Of a stretch of DNA of 64,000 nucleotides, positions 25,690-34,368 are shown piece by piece; the first letter of the stretch is position 1, and every line of letters starts with the position of its first letter. A program made the position numbers and the translations under genes. Below the pieces are notes generated by a model. That model was not told the DNA's origin, searched no databases, and was given only the letters and a program-made list of their open reading frames with translations. Source of the DNA: Paenibacillus_E oryzisoli_A (GTDB lineage: Bacteria; Bacillota; Bacilli; Paenibacillales; NBRC-103111); assembly GCF_050467285.1 (NCBI RefSeq), contig NZ_JBCMUN010000005.1:310001-374000 (forward strand), given 5' to 3'.

Positions 25690-26073
25690 TTATTGTACGA
25701 CAAGTTTCGTTTTCATCGTCGCGTGACCTTCACCGCATGGAAGTACGCACTCGATGTCATATGTACCCGGTTTATCGAACTTCACTTCTTTGGAAGGGTT
25801 GTCTTTATCCAAGTGGATGTCCAGACCTTTAATTTCAATTGCATGGACGCCTTCCTTCAGTGACAAGGAAACCTTGGTTGTTTCTCCGGATTTCACTGTG
25901 TAATTGGCATTATCAAATTGCCAGTTCGACGCTACAATCTTGAGTTGTGGCAATTTGCTAGCTGCAGCCTCTGCTTCCTGTGCCTCTTGGCGTTCGGAAA
26001 TATCTTGAAAGAGGACCCCAAGCCCTAACACGCCCGCAAGTATAAATAGTACGAAGAAAATCCACTTTTGCAT
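25690..26073 (-). CDS. Membrane-anchored cupredoxin with CuA-type motif
   Basis: 127-aa protein with an N-terminal membrane anchor (FFVLFILAGVLGLGVLF), a charged linker (about 25-40) and a cupredoxin-like beta domain. The C-terminus carries C109-x3-C113-x3-H117-x2-M120, the same spacing as the CuA site of cytochrome oxidase subunit II; H77 or H87 could be the other ligand. Start ATG 26073 follows AGGGGG. It sits alone between punA-like and pdp genes with its own terminator. Probably an outward-facing copper or electron-transfer protein; no oxidase subunit domain is present. Function not known. Confidence 0.8.
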   Translation of the reverse strand: MQKWIFFVLFILAGVLGLGVLFQDISERQEAQEAEAAASKLPQLKIVASNWQFDNANYTVKSGETTKVSLSLKEGVHAIEIKGLDIHLDKDNPSKEVKFDKPGTYDIECVLPCGEGHATMKTKLVVQ

Positions 26074-26164
26074 GCTTATCCCCCTCATAGGTTGTTCACT
26101 TCATCTATTCTACCTAACATCCGTGTAGAATCCCATAGCCAGTTCGTGGCAAAATATTGACTGT

Positions 26165-26182
26165 TTTGTGACAGATTTGTGA
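26165..26182. promoter_or_regulatory. Direct repeat TTTGTGA, ResD-like boxes upstream of the cupredoxin gene
   Basis: TTTGTGA occurs at 26165-26171 and 26176-26182, 11 bases apart, about one helical turn. The pair is enclosed by a 9-base inverted repeat (ATAGCCAGT at 26135-26143, ACTGGCTAT at 26189-26197). The repeat resembles the published ResD-binding consensus TTTGTGAAT. Candidate activator site; the likely -10 (TAGAAT, 26107-26112) lies about 55 bases away. Confidence 0.35.
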
Positions 26183-26244
26183 AACCTCACTGGCTATAGG
26201 GTTGCCTAATCTTGACGAATATACACGGACTCGTTAGTCCGATT

Positions 26245-27105
26245 TTAGGAAGAAGTAAGCGGAACTTCCCGCACGAAAGCTTTGACCAGTGCAATGAACT
26301 TCGGCTTGGTACGATTGGCAACCGCAACGACCTGCTCATGCGTTAATGGCTCGAGCTCTTCGCCGATCGCCATGTCGGTGATACAGGAGATGCCGAGTAC
26401 CTTGAGGCCTGCATGCCGCGCCGCGATCACTTCGCCGACCGTCGACATGCCGATGGCGTCGCCGCCGATGCGCGCGAGCATCGTCAGCTCGGCCGGCGTG
26501 CAGTACGTCGGCCCGGTAATGCCCGCGTAGACGCCTTCCTGCAGCTTGAGCGGCACGCCGTCTTCGCCCACGACCGAAACAGCCAGCTCATGCGCCAGCT
26601 TGCGGTAGGACTTGTCGTACGCTTCGGACATGTCCGGGAACCGTACGCCGAGCTCATTGTGGTTCGGTCCGATGAGCGGGTTGGCGCCGGTCATATTCAA
26701 GTGATCGCTGATCACCATCAGATCCCCCGCCTGGAATGAACGGTTCATCCCGCCGGCGGCGTTCGTCATCACGACCGTCTGCACGCCAATCGCTTTCATC
26801 ACGTAGACGGGGAAGACCACCTTTTGCATATCATAGCCTTCGTAAAAATGAAACCGTCCTTGCATTACGATGACCGATTTGCCTTCGAGCGTGCCCGCAA
26901 CAAAACGGCCCGCATGGCCTTCCACGGTCGATACCGGGAAATGCGGCACTTCGTTGTAATCAATAGCAATCGGCGACTCCACTTGCTCGGCCATATCTCC
27001 GAGACCGGAACCGAGCACAAGACCGATTGCCGGTTGGACGCCCCCCAGTTTCGATTGAATAAACTGCGCAGCTTCTTGAATTTGTGCTATGTACGTTGGT
27101 GCCAT
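26245..27105 (-). CDS. Purine nucleoside phosphorylase paralogue with altered base-binding residues
   Basis: Trimeric-type (PNP/MTAP superfamily) nucleoside phosphorylase, 286 aa. The phosphate loop (LGSGLGD near 31-37), HFPVSTVEGHAG and the catalytic GRFHFYEGY (H86) are conserved. At the two positions that read purine bases in PNP, this copy has C202 (motif GPTYCTPAE, normally GPxxETPAE) and D244 (SCITDMA, normally TNMA). It is adjacent to a standard PNP (27124-27954) 18 bases upstream, so it looks like a tandem duplicate with changed specificity. It could use 6-aminopurine or methylthio nucleosides; not established. Confidence 0.88.
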   Translation of the reverse strand: MAPTYIAQIQEAAQFIQSKLGGVQPAIGLVLGSGLGDMAEQVESPIAIDYNEVPHFPVSTVEGHAGRFVAGTLEGKSVIVMQGRFHFYEGYDMQKVVFPVYVMKAIGVQTVVMTNAAGGMNRSFQAGDLMVISDHLNMTGANPLIGPNHNELGVRFPDMSEAYDKSYRKLAHELAVSVVGEDGVPLKLQEGVYAGITGPTYCTPAELTMLARIGGDAIGMSTVGEVIAARHAGLKVLGISCITDMAIGEELEPLTHEQVVAVANRTKPKFIALVKAFVREVPLTSS

Positions 27106-27123
27106 GGTTAGTGAACTCCTTTT

Positions 27124-27954
27124 CTATAACGCGCTGATAATACCGAGTACGAGCTTCAGGAACTTCGGCTTCACCCGCTCCGTCGTCTCCATCACTTCCG
27201 CATGGGACAGCGGTTGATCGAGGATGCCCGAGGCCATATTGGAAATGCAGGAGAAGCCCAGCACTTCAATACCGGCATGGCGTGCGACGATCACTTCCGG
27301 CACGGTCGACATGCCGACTGCGTCGCCGCCAAGCGTACGGAACATGCGGATCTCGGCCGGCGTCTCGTAGTTCGGCCCGAGCAAGCCGACATACACGCCC
27401 TCTTGCAATTTAAAATCCTGCGAAGCCGCCACATCATGCGCCAATTTGCGCAGACGCTTGCTGTACGCTTCCGACATATCCGGGAAACGCACACCGAGTG
27501 CCGGATCGTTCGGGCCGATGAGCGGATTTTTAAACGTCAGGTTCAAATGATCCGCAATGACCATCAGATCGCCGACTTGATACGATTCGTTGATACCGCC
27601 TGCCGCATTGGTCACGATCAGCGTCTGAACGCCGAGCGCCTTCATGACGCGAACAGGGAACGAAACCGTCTCAGGGCCGTAGCCTTCATAGGCATGAAAC
27701 CGGCCTTTCATGATAATGATTTGCTTGCCTTCGATCTCGCCGACAACAAGCTCACCGGCATGTCCTTCAACGGTAGACACCGGGAAGTGCGGGATACGGG
27801 CATAGTCAATAACGATCGGCTGCTGGATCAAATCAGCTAGTACGCCGAGGCCCGAACCAAGAATAAGTCCGATTTGCGGAGCGATTTTCGTCTCTTGGGA
27901 AATAAAATCCGCCGCTTCTTGAATTTGCGCGATCAGGGATGATTGGGTAGTCAT
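27124..27954 (-). CDS. punA: Purine nucleoside phosphorylase, canonical
   Basis: Phosphorolysis of guanosine and inosine type nucleosides. 276 aa. Shows LGSGLG, FPVSTVEGHAG, GRFHAYEGY, TNAAGGIN, E197 in GPNYETPAE and N239 in SCISNMA, the full set for 6-oxopurine recognition. It follows deoB by 50 bases and precedes its paralogue by 18, so deoB-punA-punA' are probably co-transcribed. Called pupG in some Bacillus naming. Confidence 0.94.
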   Translation of the reverse strand: MTTQSSLIAQIQEAADFISQETKIAPQIGLILGSGLGVLADLIQQPIVIDYARIPHFPVSTVEGHAGELVVGEIEGKQIIIMKGRFHAYEGYGPETVSFPVRVMKALGVQTLIVTNAAGGINESYQVGDLMVIADHLNLTFKNPLIGPNDPALGVRFPDMSEAYSKRLRKLAHDVAASQDFKLQEGVYVGLLGPNYETPAEIRMFRTLGGDAVGMSTVPEVIVARHAGIEVLGFSCISNMASGILDQPLSHAEVMETTERVKPKFLKLVLGIISAL

Positions 27955-28004
27955 CGTCGTAGTTCCTCCTCAATATGTAAATTGCGCCTCCCGCGACGCA
28001 GGGG

Positions 28005-29180
28005 CTACTTCAATGCATGCAAAAAGCTTTCACCATGGCCGGTAAACTTCACGCCGAAATTGTCGGCGATCGTCGCGCCCAAATCCGCAAAAGTCGCGCG
28101 AATACCGAGCGAAGCCGGCTCGCGCAGGCTCGGGCTGTAGAACAGAATCGGCACGTACTCCCGCGTATGGTCAGTGCCCGGATGGATCGGGTCGTTACCG
28201 TGATCGGCGGTAAAAATCAGCAGATCGTTCGGTCCGATGCCCGCCTTTAGCTGCGGCACGGCGTTATCGAATTCGATCAAGGCTTGACCGTAGCCCTCCG
28301 GATCGCGGCGATGGCCATAGAGCGAGTCAAAATCAACAAGATTCGTAAACGCAAGCCCCCTGAAAGCCGAAGCAATCACTTCAATTGTACGCTGAATGCC
28401 GTCCATATTGCTTTTCGTCGTGTAGGACTTTGTCACGCCCTCGCCATCGAAAATATCGTTGATTTTACCGATCGCAATGACATCCAGACCGGCATCTTTC
28501 AAGTGATTCATCACCGTTGGCTCCGGTGGCTTCACCGCATAGTCGTGCCGGTTCGGCGTCCGCTTGAACGCGCCTGGCTTGCCAACGTACGGCCGAGCAA
28601 TGACTCGCCCGACGGAGAATTCATCCTGCATCGTCAGCCTTCTGGCGATTTCGCACGCCTTGTACAGTTCTTCGAGCGGAATGATTTCCTCATGCGCCGC
28701 CAACTGAAACACGCTGTCCGCGGACGTGTATACAATCCAGCTGCCGGTCTTTATCTGCTCCTCGCCGAGCTCATCCAGAATCTCCGTTCCCGATGCCGGC
28801 TTATTGCCGAGCACCTTGCGGCCGGTCTCCTGCTCGAACTGCGAGATCAGCGCCGCCGGAAAGCCGTTCGGAAATACATTGAACGGCGTCGTCATTTTGA
28901 GGCCCATCAGCTCCCAGTGGCCAGTCATCGTGTCCTTGCCGACGGACACCTCCGCCATTTTGCCGTAATAAGCTTCCGGCGCATCCGTCTGCGGCACGCC
29001 TTGCAGCGGAGCAATGTTGCCGAGCCCCATCTTCGCCAGATTCGGCAGTGCGAAGCCTTTCACCCGCTCGGCGATATGTCCAAGCGTATGCGAGCCGACA
29101 TCGCCAAATTCCCCGGCATCCGGCAGTTCGCCAATCCCCACACTATCTAAAACGATGAGACTGATTCGTTCAAAACGCAT
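28005..29180 (-). CDS. deoB: Phosphopentomutase
   Basis: Interconverts (deoxy)ribose 1- and 5-phosphate, linking nucleoside phosphorolysis to central metabolism. Alkaline-phosphatase-like metalloenzyme: N-terminal LIVLDSVGIGELPDA metal site, MTGHWELMG, YTSADSVFQLAAHEE and the C-terminal FTADHGNDPIHPGTDHTREYVP cluster. Start at 29180 is preferred (GGAGG, 7-base spacing); a longer frame to 29222 is unsupported. 391 aa, normal. Confidence 0.96.
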   Translation of the reverse strand: MRFERISLIVLDSVGIGELPDAGEFGDVGSHTLGHIAERVKGFALPNLAKMGLGNIAPLQGVPQTDAPEAYYGKMAEVSVGKDTMTGHWELMGLKMTTPFNVFPNGFPAALISQFEQETGRKVLGNKPASGTEILDELGEEQIKTGSWIVYTSADSVFQLAAHEEIIPLEELYKACEIARRLTMQDEFSVGRVIARPYVGKPGAFKRTPNRHDYAVKPPEPTVMNHLKDAGLDVIAIGKINDIFDGEGVTKSYTTKSNMDGIQRTIEVIASAFRGLAFTNLVDFDSLYGHRRDPEGYGQALIEFDNAVPQLKAGIGPNDLLIFTADHGNDPIHPGTDHTREYVPILFYSPSLREPASLGIRATFADLGATIADNFGVKFTGHGESFLHALK

Positions 29181-29252
29181 ATGTATACCTCCAAATCTTA
29201 CCGAATCGTATAACTGTCGCACTCTAGATTATCGCACTTCCGCCCTCTGAAT

Positions 29253-29292
29253 GCAAAACAGCAGCCTTCCCGTAGGAAGCGCCGCTGCTGGT
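29253..29292 (-). terminator. Probable intrinsic terminator after xerD
   Basis: Minus strand: CAGCAGC..GCTTCC, loop TAC, GGGAAG..GCTGCTG, then TTTTGC. Short T run. Confidence 0.6.
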
Positions 29293-29294
29293 GG

Positions 29295-30191
29295 TTATAA
29301 ATGCGCTCTCGGATGAGCGCTCGTGTAGACGTCCTTCATTTTCTGCTTAGACATTTGCAGATAGCGCTGCGTAGAAGAAATGTCGGCGTGGCCGAGCATT
29401 TCCTGCACGCTGCGCAAATCCGCGCCGTTCTCGATCAGGTGCGCGGCAAACGAATGCCGCAGCGTATGCGGCGTGATCTCCTGCGTGAGCCCCAACTGCT
29501 GGGCGTACTGCTTCACAATTTTCCAGAACCCCTGCCGGGTCATGCGGGTGCCCAAGTGCCCTGGGAAAAGCGCCTGCTCACTGCGGTCTCCCTTCGCCAG
29601 CTTCGGCCGTCCCTCGTCCAGGTAGGCGCGAAGGACGCGAATGGCGATCGGGCTGAGTGGGATCATCCGCTCCTTCTCTCCTTTGCCCGTGCAGCGAACG
29701 AAGCCCAGCGGCAGGTACAGGTCATCCACATCGAGCGAGACGAGCTCCGTTGCCCGAATGCCGGTCGCGTAGAGCAGCTCCAACATCGCTCGGTCCCTGA
29801 GACCGGCCGCATGCTCATCTGACGGGGCCTCCAACAGCCGCTCTACGTCGGCAATGGGCAGCACCGCAGGGGCGCGCTTCTCCTGCTTAGGCGCCTCGAT
29901 AAACACCGTAGGGTCAGCATCCGCCAAACGCTCGCGCACGAGAAATTGATAGAACGCACGCAGCGACACGCGGACCCGGGAGATCGTCGCCGCCGCTCTC
30001 CCGGCTTTCCGCAAGCCGCCTATATATCCGGTCAGCTGCGCTTTGCCCACGGCTCGCCAGCCGGTTACGCCCTGCTCGTCCAAATACTGTTTAAATTGCA
30101 CAATGTCCCGCTTGTACGATTCCAGCGTACTCGGGGACAATCTCTTCTCCATCTTCAAATAATGAACGAAAGCGCTCAGTTCATCCGTCAT
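29295..30191 (-). CDS. xerD: Site-specific tyrosine recombinase XerD
   Basis: Resolves chromosome dimers at dif together with XerC/CodV. N-terminal SAM-like core-binding domain (about 1-85) and a catalytic domain with the RHRHY set: R in TGIRATELVSL, H and R in HTLRHSFAAHLI, H in LGHADISSTQRYLQ with the nucleophile Y in that last motif. 298 aa. It lies between the DUF4227 gene and deoB, the same order as B. subtilis ripX. A XerC role cannot be fully excluded, but the synteny supports XerD. Confidence 0.93.
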   Translation of the reverse strand: MTDELSAFVHYLKMEKRLSPSTLESYKRDIVQFKQYLDEQGVTGWRAVGKAQLTGYIGGLRKAGRAAATISRVRVSLRAFYQFLVRERLADADPTVFIEAPKQEKRAPAVLPIADVERLLEAPSDEHAAGLRDRAMLELLYATGIRATELVSLDVDDLYLPLGFVRCTGKGEKERMIPLSPIAIRVLRAYLDEGRPKLAKGDRSEQALFPGHLGTRMTRQGFWKIVKQYAQQLGLTQEITPHTLRHSFAAHLIENGADLRSVQEMLGHADISSTQRYLQMSKQKMKDVYTSAHPRAHL

Positions 30192-30269
30192 GCCGTCTAA
30201 ACTCCTTCATACTAGCAATTCCAATATACCTTACTAGCATTCCACGAGTGCGCTGCGATCTCCTTTATT

Positions 30270-30509
30270 TTATTCCCCGTACCAGTAAAAGAAGCGCAAG
30301 CGCTCACTCATCGACCCCGTGTCAAACTTGGTGGTGATCTCCTCATGACCAAATGCCTTCACCGATTTGCCTGTCGGCGTCTTGTATTTGTTCACAGGCT
30401 GAATCCAGTCCGTCACAACGGCCATGACTTGATACAACACGATCGTGAGCGCGATAAACAGCATAATATATTGCAAACGAACAATTAATTTGCGATAGGA
30501 GAAGATCAT
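30270..30509 (-). CDS. yqzK: DUF4227 family protein (YqzK-like)
   Basis: 79-aa protein with one N-terminal membrane helix (about 13-31, IMLFIALTIVLYQVMAVV) and a short outside domain ending RLRFFYWYGE, the family hallmark. It precedes xerD, as yqzK does in B. subtilis. Start ATG follows GAGGCGG. Function unknown. Confidence 0.8.
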   Translation of the reverse strand: MIFSYRKLIVRLQYIMLFIALTIVLYQVMAVVTDWIQPVNKYKTPTGKSVKAFGHEEITTKFDTGSMSERLRFFYWYGE

Positions 30510-30565
30510 GGGGCCGCCTCATTTCCATTGCGTTTTAGAAACAGAATATGAGGCTTGCCCGCCGA

Positions 30566-31696
30566 TTATGACAGCTCGGACAATGCGGAATACGGCTTGC
30601 CTAGCGCTTCCGCCACCGCAGGATGCGTGATATGGCCCTGGTACGTATTGACGCCCAGGGAGAGAGGCACGCTTTGGCTCACCGCCATCTTGAAGCCTTT
30701 GTTCGCCAGATCAACAGCATACGGCAGCGTCACGTTCGTCAGCGCCAGCGTCGACGTGCGCGGCACCGCGCCCGGCATGTTTGCGACGGCATAATGCAGC
30801 ACGCCGTACATCTCATACGTCGGATCGCTGTGCGTCGTGATGCGGTCGATCGTCTCGATCGACCCGCCCTGATCGACGGCAACATCGACGATGACCGCCC
30901 CCGGCTTCATGCTCTGGACCATGGAAGCCGTCACTAGCCGCGGCGCTCGTGCACCTGGGATCAGCACGGCGCCGATGAGCAGATCCGCCTTCGCCACAGC
31001 GCTGGCGATATTGTACGGGTTCGACATCAGCGTGCGCAGCCGGCCGTCGAAAATGTCGTCGAGCTGCCGCATACGATCGGCACTCCGCTCAATGACCACG
31101 ACGTTGGCGCCCAGACCAAGCGCCATCTTGGCGGCGTTCGTACCGACGATGCCGCCGCCCAGAATAATGACGTCGGCCGGCGGGACACCCGGCACGCCCC
31201 CCAGCAAAATGCCGCGCCCGCCATACATTTTCTCGAGATATTGCGCGCCGATCTGCACAGACATGCGGCCGGCCACCTCGCTCATCGGCGTGAGCAGCGG
31301 CAGTGAGCCGTTCGCAAGCTGGATCGTTTCGTAGGCGATGCCCGTCACCTTTTTATCCAACAGATGATTCGCCAAATCGCCTGCCGCCGCTAAATGCAAG
31401 TACGTGAACAGCATGAGGCCTTCCTTGAAAAAGCTGTATTCCTCCGGGATCGGCTCTTTGACCTTCATGATCATATCGCTGCCCGCCCAGACTTCCGCTG
31501 CGCCGGCAACAATCGTCGAGCCTTCCTGACGATAGTCTTCGTCCGTAAAGCCGCTACCAAGACCAGCTCCGGCTTGCACGAGCACTTGATGGCCCTGCAT
31601 CCGCAGCATACCTGCACCTCCCGGCGTAAGTGCGACGCGGTTTTCGTTATTCTTGATCTCTTTGGGAATGCCGACAATGATTGGTTTTTGTGTCAT
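30566..31696 (-). CDS. ald: Alanine dehydrogenase
   Basis: NAD-dependent oxidative deamination of L-alanine to pyruvate and ammonia; important in spore formation and germination metabolism in Bacillus. N-terminal catalytic domain with IPKEIKNNENRVALTPGG and MLFTYLHLAA, NAD domain with VIILGGGIVGTNAAKMALGLGA (about 170-191) and the return motif VDQGGSIETI. 376 aa, normal. It stands between fur and the DUF4227 gene, an insertion relative to the B. subtilis order. Confidence 0.96.
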   Translation of the reverse strand: MTQKPIIVGIPKEIKNNENRVALTPGGAGMLRMQGHQVLVQAGAGLGSGFTDEDYRQEGSTIVAGAAEVWAGSDMIMKVKEPIPEEYSFFKEGLMLFTYLHLAAAGDLANHLLDKKVTGIAYETIQLANGSLPLLTPMSEVAGRMSVQIGAQYLEKMYGGRGILLGGVPGVPPADVIILGGGIVGTNAAKMALGLGANVVVIERSADRMRQLDDIFDGRLRTLMSNPYNIASAVAKADLLIGAVLIPGARAPRLVTASMVQSMKPGAVIVDVAVDQGGSIETIDRITTHSDPTYEMYGVLHYAVANMPGAVPRTSTLALTNVTLPYAVDLANKGFKMAVSQSVPLSLGVNTYQGHITHPAVAEALGKPYSALSELS

Positions 31697-31819
31697 AGGC
31701 TCTACCCGCTTCCCTTACAAGGTTTCATTTGAATTGCTACTCATAATGTACCCCAGCTTCCAAAGCTATTATGTGCTGCGCTGCCGATCCTTGATTCTCC
31801 TTCAGTATATGAGCGTGGA

Positions 31820-31862
31820 CGCAAAAATGCCTGTATGCACAAGACGTGCTTACAGGCATTTC
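31820..31862 (-). terminator. Intrinsic terminator after fur
   Basis: Minus strand: ATGCCTGTA, 15-base loop, TACAGGCAT, then TTTTGC. A second smaller hairpin (AATCGCTT / AAGCGATT) lies just before it at about 31870-31890. Confidence 0.7.
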
Positions 31863-31892
31863 GGGCATATAAATCGCTTCTAGCAAGCGATT

Positions 31893-32369
31893 TTAGTGGG
31901 ATTTGTCGGATTTGTTCAATGATTCCGGTTTTCCTCGTTCATTGCAACGGTAGCAGATTCCCTGAAAATCCAACCGATGATCGAGGACTTGAAAGTGGAA
32001 CAGCTGATCCAGTCGTTCTTCAAACGGCCCCAGCCAATCCTCCATAATCTCGTCGACAGCGCCGCATTGGACACAAATGAGATGGTGATGATGGTGACTG
32101 GAATTGTCGTCGCGCAGGTCGTAGCGTGCAACACCGTCGCCGAAATTCATTTTCTCCAAAACATGAAGCTCGCTCAGGAGCTCTAATGTACGATAGACAG
32201 TCGCAAGACCGATCTCGGGCGCTTTATCTTTAACCAGCATGAACACTTCTTCCGCGCTTAGATGATCCTGTTCATTCTCTAGCAAAACACGCACCGTCGC
32301 TTCCCGTTGAGGTGTCAGCTTGTACCCTTGGGACTGCAACTGCTGTTTAATTTTCTCGATTCTTGCTTC
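31893..32369 (-). CDS. fur: Fur-family metalloregulator
   Basis: Winged-helix metal-sensing repressor, 158 aa from ATG 32369 (behind GGGGAGG). N-terminal DNA-binding domain (about 1-85, QREATVRVLLENEQDHLSAEEVF) and dimerisation domain with the HHHHHLICVQCG metal cluster. Two CxxC pairs (CVQC and CYRC) form the structural zinc site. The xerD-yqzK-fur neighbourhood matches B. subtilis Fur rather than PerR or Zur, so ferric uptake regulation is inferred. sigma-A promoter upstream. Confidence 0.9.
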   Translation of the reverse strand, partial: EARIEKIKQQLQSQGYKLTPQREATVRVLLENEQDHLSAEEVFMLVKDKAPEIGLATVYRTLELLSELHVLEKMNFGDGVARYDLRDDNSSHHHHHLICVQCGAVDEIMEDWLGPFEERLDQLFHFQVLDHRLDFQGICYRCNERGKPESLNKSDKSH

Positions 32370-32424
32370 CATATGCCTCCCCCTCAGAGAGTGGGCATTA
32401 CAGCCCATTTTAGCCACTCTTTTT

Positions 32425-32454
32425 ATTATAGGGGGAGCTTGCTGACAAAGTCAA
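32425..32454 (-). promoter_or_regulatory. sigma-A-type promoter of fur
   Basis: Minus strand: TTGACT, 18 bases, TATAAT, 56 bases before the fur start. Confidence 0.6.
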
Positions 32455-32486
32455 ACATAATCATACATCATTTGGTTATCCAATCA

Positions 32487-33128
32487 TTACAAAGCCAGGG
32501 CAACCAGCATCGGGGTGACCCATTTCATCATGATTTGCGACACATAACCTTCGAGCAGTGCCGCTCCGAACAAACAAACGCCCATCGCCAGCGTAATCGT
32601 CGTGTACCGCATAAAAGGCTGATAGATCGCCCCGCTGCGGCTCATGATGCGGTGCTTGATCATATAAATGGAGAAGGACATCGCCGCCACGCTGCACAGA
32701 AGGATCGCCGGGATAACGATCAAGTTCTGGGGCGCGACCGCCACCAGCGCGAACAGCATACCTTTCCAGGACATTTGCCCGACGAGATAGCCGACTGTAA
32801 AGCCGATCAGCACACCTTTCAGAAAATCCAATACAAGAATCAGCGGCAATCCGATAATGGAAAGGCCGAAAAGCCAGATCAGCAGAATCCATTTCATATG
32901 CATGCTGAACGCCTGAGAGAACGACTGCTGGCTGTCCATGTCGGCCCCTTCGTTAATTTCGTGAAAAAAACTGCTCAAGTGGCGCGTCAGCTCCGTCTTC
33001 TGATCCATCGAAAGCGCATTGACCATCACAGCTCCGAACACAACCCCGATGACAAAGAGCACAGAGACGAAAATGAATAAGGGTACGTTGTCTTTTAAAA
33101 ATTGTTTCATCGTCAGGTTCCGGTTCAC
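32487..33128 (-). CDS. spoIIM: Stage II sporulation protein M
   Basis: Membrane protein of the SpoIID-SpoIIM-SpoIIP engulfment complex that degrades septal peptidoglycan. 213 aa with five or six helices; N-terminal cytoplasmic segment MKQFLKDNVPLFIFVSVLFVIGVVFGAVMVNAL, typical of SpoIIM. GTG start at 33128 behind GGAAGGAG. Downstream of nudF and the endonuclease Q-like gene, likely the same transcript. Confidence 0.93.
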   Translation of the reverse strand: MNRNLTMKQFLKDNVPLFIFVSVLFVIGVVFGAVMVNALSMDQKTELTRHLSSFFHEINEGADMDSQQSFSQAFSMHMKWILLIWLFGLSIIGLPLILVLDFLKGVLIGFTVGYLVGQMSWKGMLFALVAVAPQNLIVIPAILLCSVAAMSFSIYMIKHRIMSRSGAIYQPFMRYTTITLAMGVCLFGAALLEGYVSQIMMKWVTPMLVALAL

Positions 33129-33189
33129 GCTCGCCGCTCCTTCCTTGTAAAGACTCTACAAAGACAAGCTTATGAGCTTTCCGCCGAAA

Positions 33190-34368
33190 CTATGAATGAT
33201 TTTTCACCCGGCCGTATTTGCCGCCGCCGCCGACTTCGAGCTCAAGCTGGCCTTCCCTGGCCGCAATAAGATAGGAGGCAATGTCCGCTCCGACCGCATC
33301 AACAAGCGCTTCCGGCGCAGCATGATGCAGCACGTTCATCTCCGTCCCGAAACGGTCCAGGAGCAGTGCCAGCTTCTTCGGGCCAAGACCGGGAATATAT
33401 TCCATGGGCACTTGAAAATGATACGGCGGCCGATACGATGGATAGAACGGTTCCGCCCGGTCGGCGATCGCATGGATGCGGTCCATGACCCCGCGCACCA
33501 TTTTGTGACTGCCGCACTGGGAGCAGCGCTCGACGACAATCGTTTCGTCCTCCAGCACCTCGTGGCAAACGCTGCAATACGTGCGGTGGTACTTGCCCAG
33601 ACGGGGATTCAGCCCGTAATTGGCTTCCACGGCGCGGCCGTCTTCGCGCTTCAGCGCCTTGACGACCTCTTGAAAGGTCGGCTCCGCCAGCTTCAGCTTG
33701 TTGTACTCGCGGCCGATTTTGGGGAGCGAGTGAGCGTCGGAGTTCGTAACGAACGTGAACGGGTCGAGTTCGGCAATGAGTCCCGCCATCGCCGAATCGG
33801 CACTTAAGCCGAGTTCAACGCCGGCAAGCTGCGAGAGATCGAGCAAGTCAGCCATATGCCGCGTGGCGCTGCCGTAAACGCTCTTGTGCGGCGTGAAAAT
33901 ATGCGCCGGGATCATGATGCCTCCCCGGCAAATGACTTCTTCCTGAAGCGTTCTAGCCGTCACATAAATGCGCTGCGAGCTGAGCTCCACATTTTTCATA
34001 TGACGCTTCATCCAGCCCGTAAAATCCTGCATCGCCGTCAGCGTCGGCAAATAAGCGAGTAAGTGGGCCGGGCCCATGCCCGGATCGCGCACCTCGATCT
34101 CGCTGCCGAGCAGAATCGTCGTATCGCGGTAGCGAATGCCGCCGCCTTCAAGCTCAACCATCTCGCCGCGGGAGAGATTGTCCATAATCTCCTCCTGCAC
34201 GGATGGCGAGTGGCAGTCGATAATCCCGACCACGTCCATCCCCTTGCGGACAGCCGACTCATGTGCGATGTTGCGGAACGTCAAATTGTTCGCGGCGCTG
34301 ATTTTCACCGCTTGACCCTTTTCCGTCCGCCCGATATGGATGTGCAGATCGACGAAGTACGATTTCAT
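33190..34368 (-). CDS. Endonuclease Q-like PHP-domain protein
   Basis: 392-aa protein of the TIGR00375/EndoQ group. N-terminal PHP phosphoesterase domain (about 1-220) with the metal motif VDLHIHIGRTEKG and GIIDCHSP; then a zinc ribbon (CSVCHEVLEDETIVVERCSQCG, about 275-300) and a helix-hairpin-helix DNA-binding motif YIPGLGPKKLALLLDRFG near 340. EndoQ nicks DNA 5' of deaminated bases in known archaeal and some bacterial members. Start at 34368 overlaps the nudF stop by one base (TGATG); the longer frame is inside nudF. Activity inferred. Confidence 0.85.
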   Translation of the reverse strand: MKSYFVDLHIHIGRTEKGQAVKISAANNLTFRNIAHESAVRKGMDVVGIIDCHSPSVQEEIMDNLSRGEMVELEGGGIRYRDTTILLGSEIEVRDPGMGPAHLLAYLPTLTAMQDFTGWMKRHMKNVELSSQRIYVTARTLQEEVICRGGIMIPAHIFTPHKSVYGSATRHMADLLDLSQLAGVELGLSADSAMAGLIAELDPFTFVTNSDAHSLPKIGREYNKLKLAEPTFQEVVKALKREDGRAVEANYGLNPRLGKYHRTYCSVCHEVLEDETIVVERCSQCGSHKMVRGVMDRIHAIADRAEPFYPSYRPPYHFQVPMEYIPGLGPKKLALLLDRFGTEMNVLHHAAPEALVDAVGADIASYLIAAREGQLELEVGGGGKYGRVKNHS

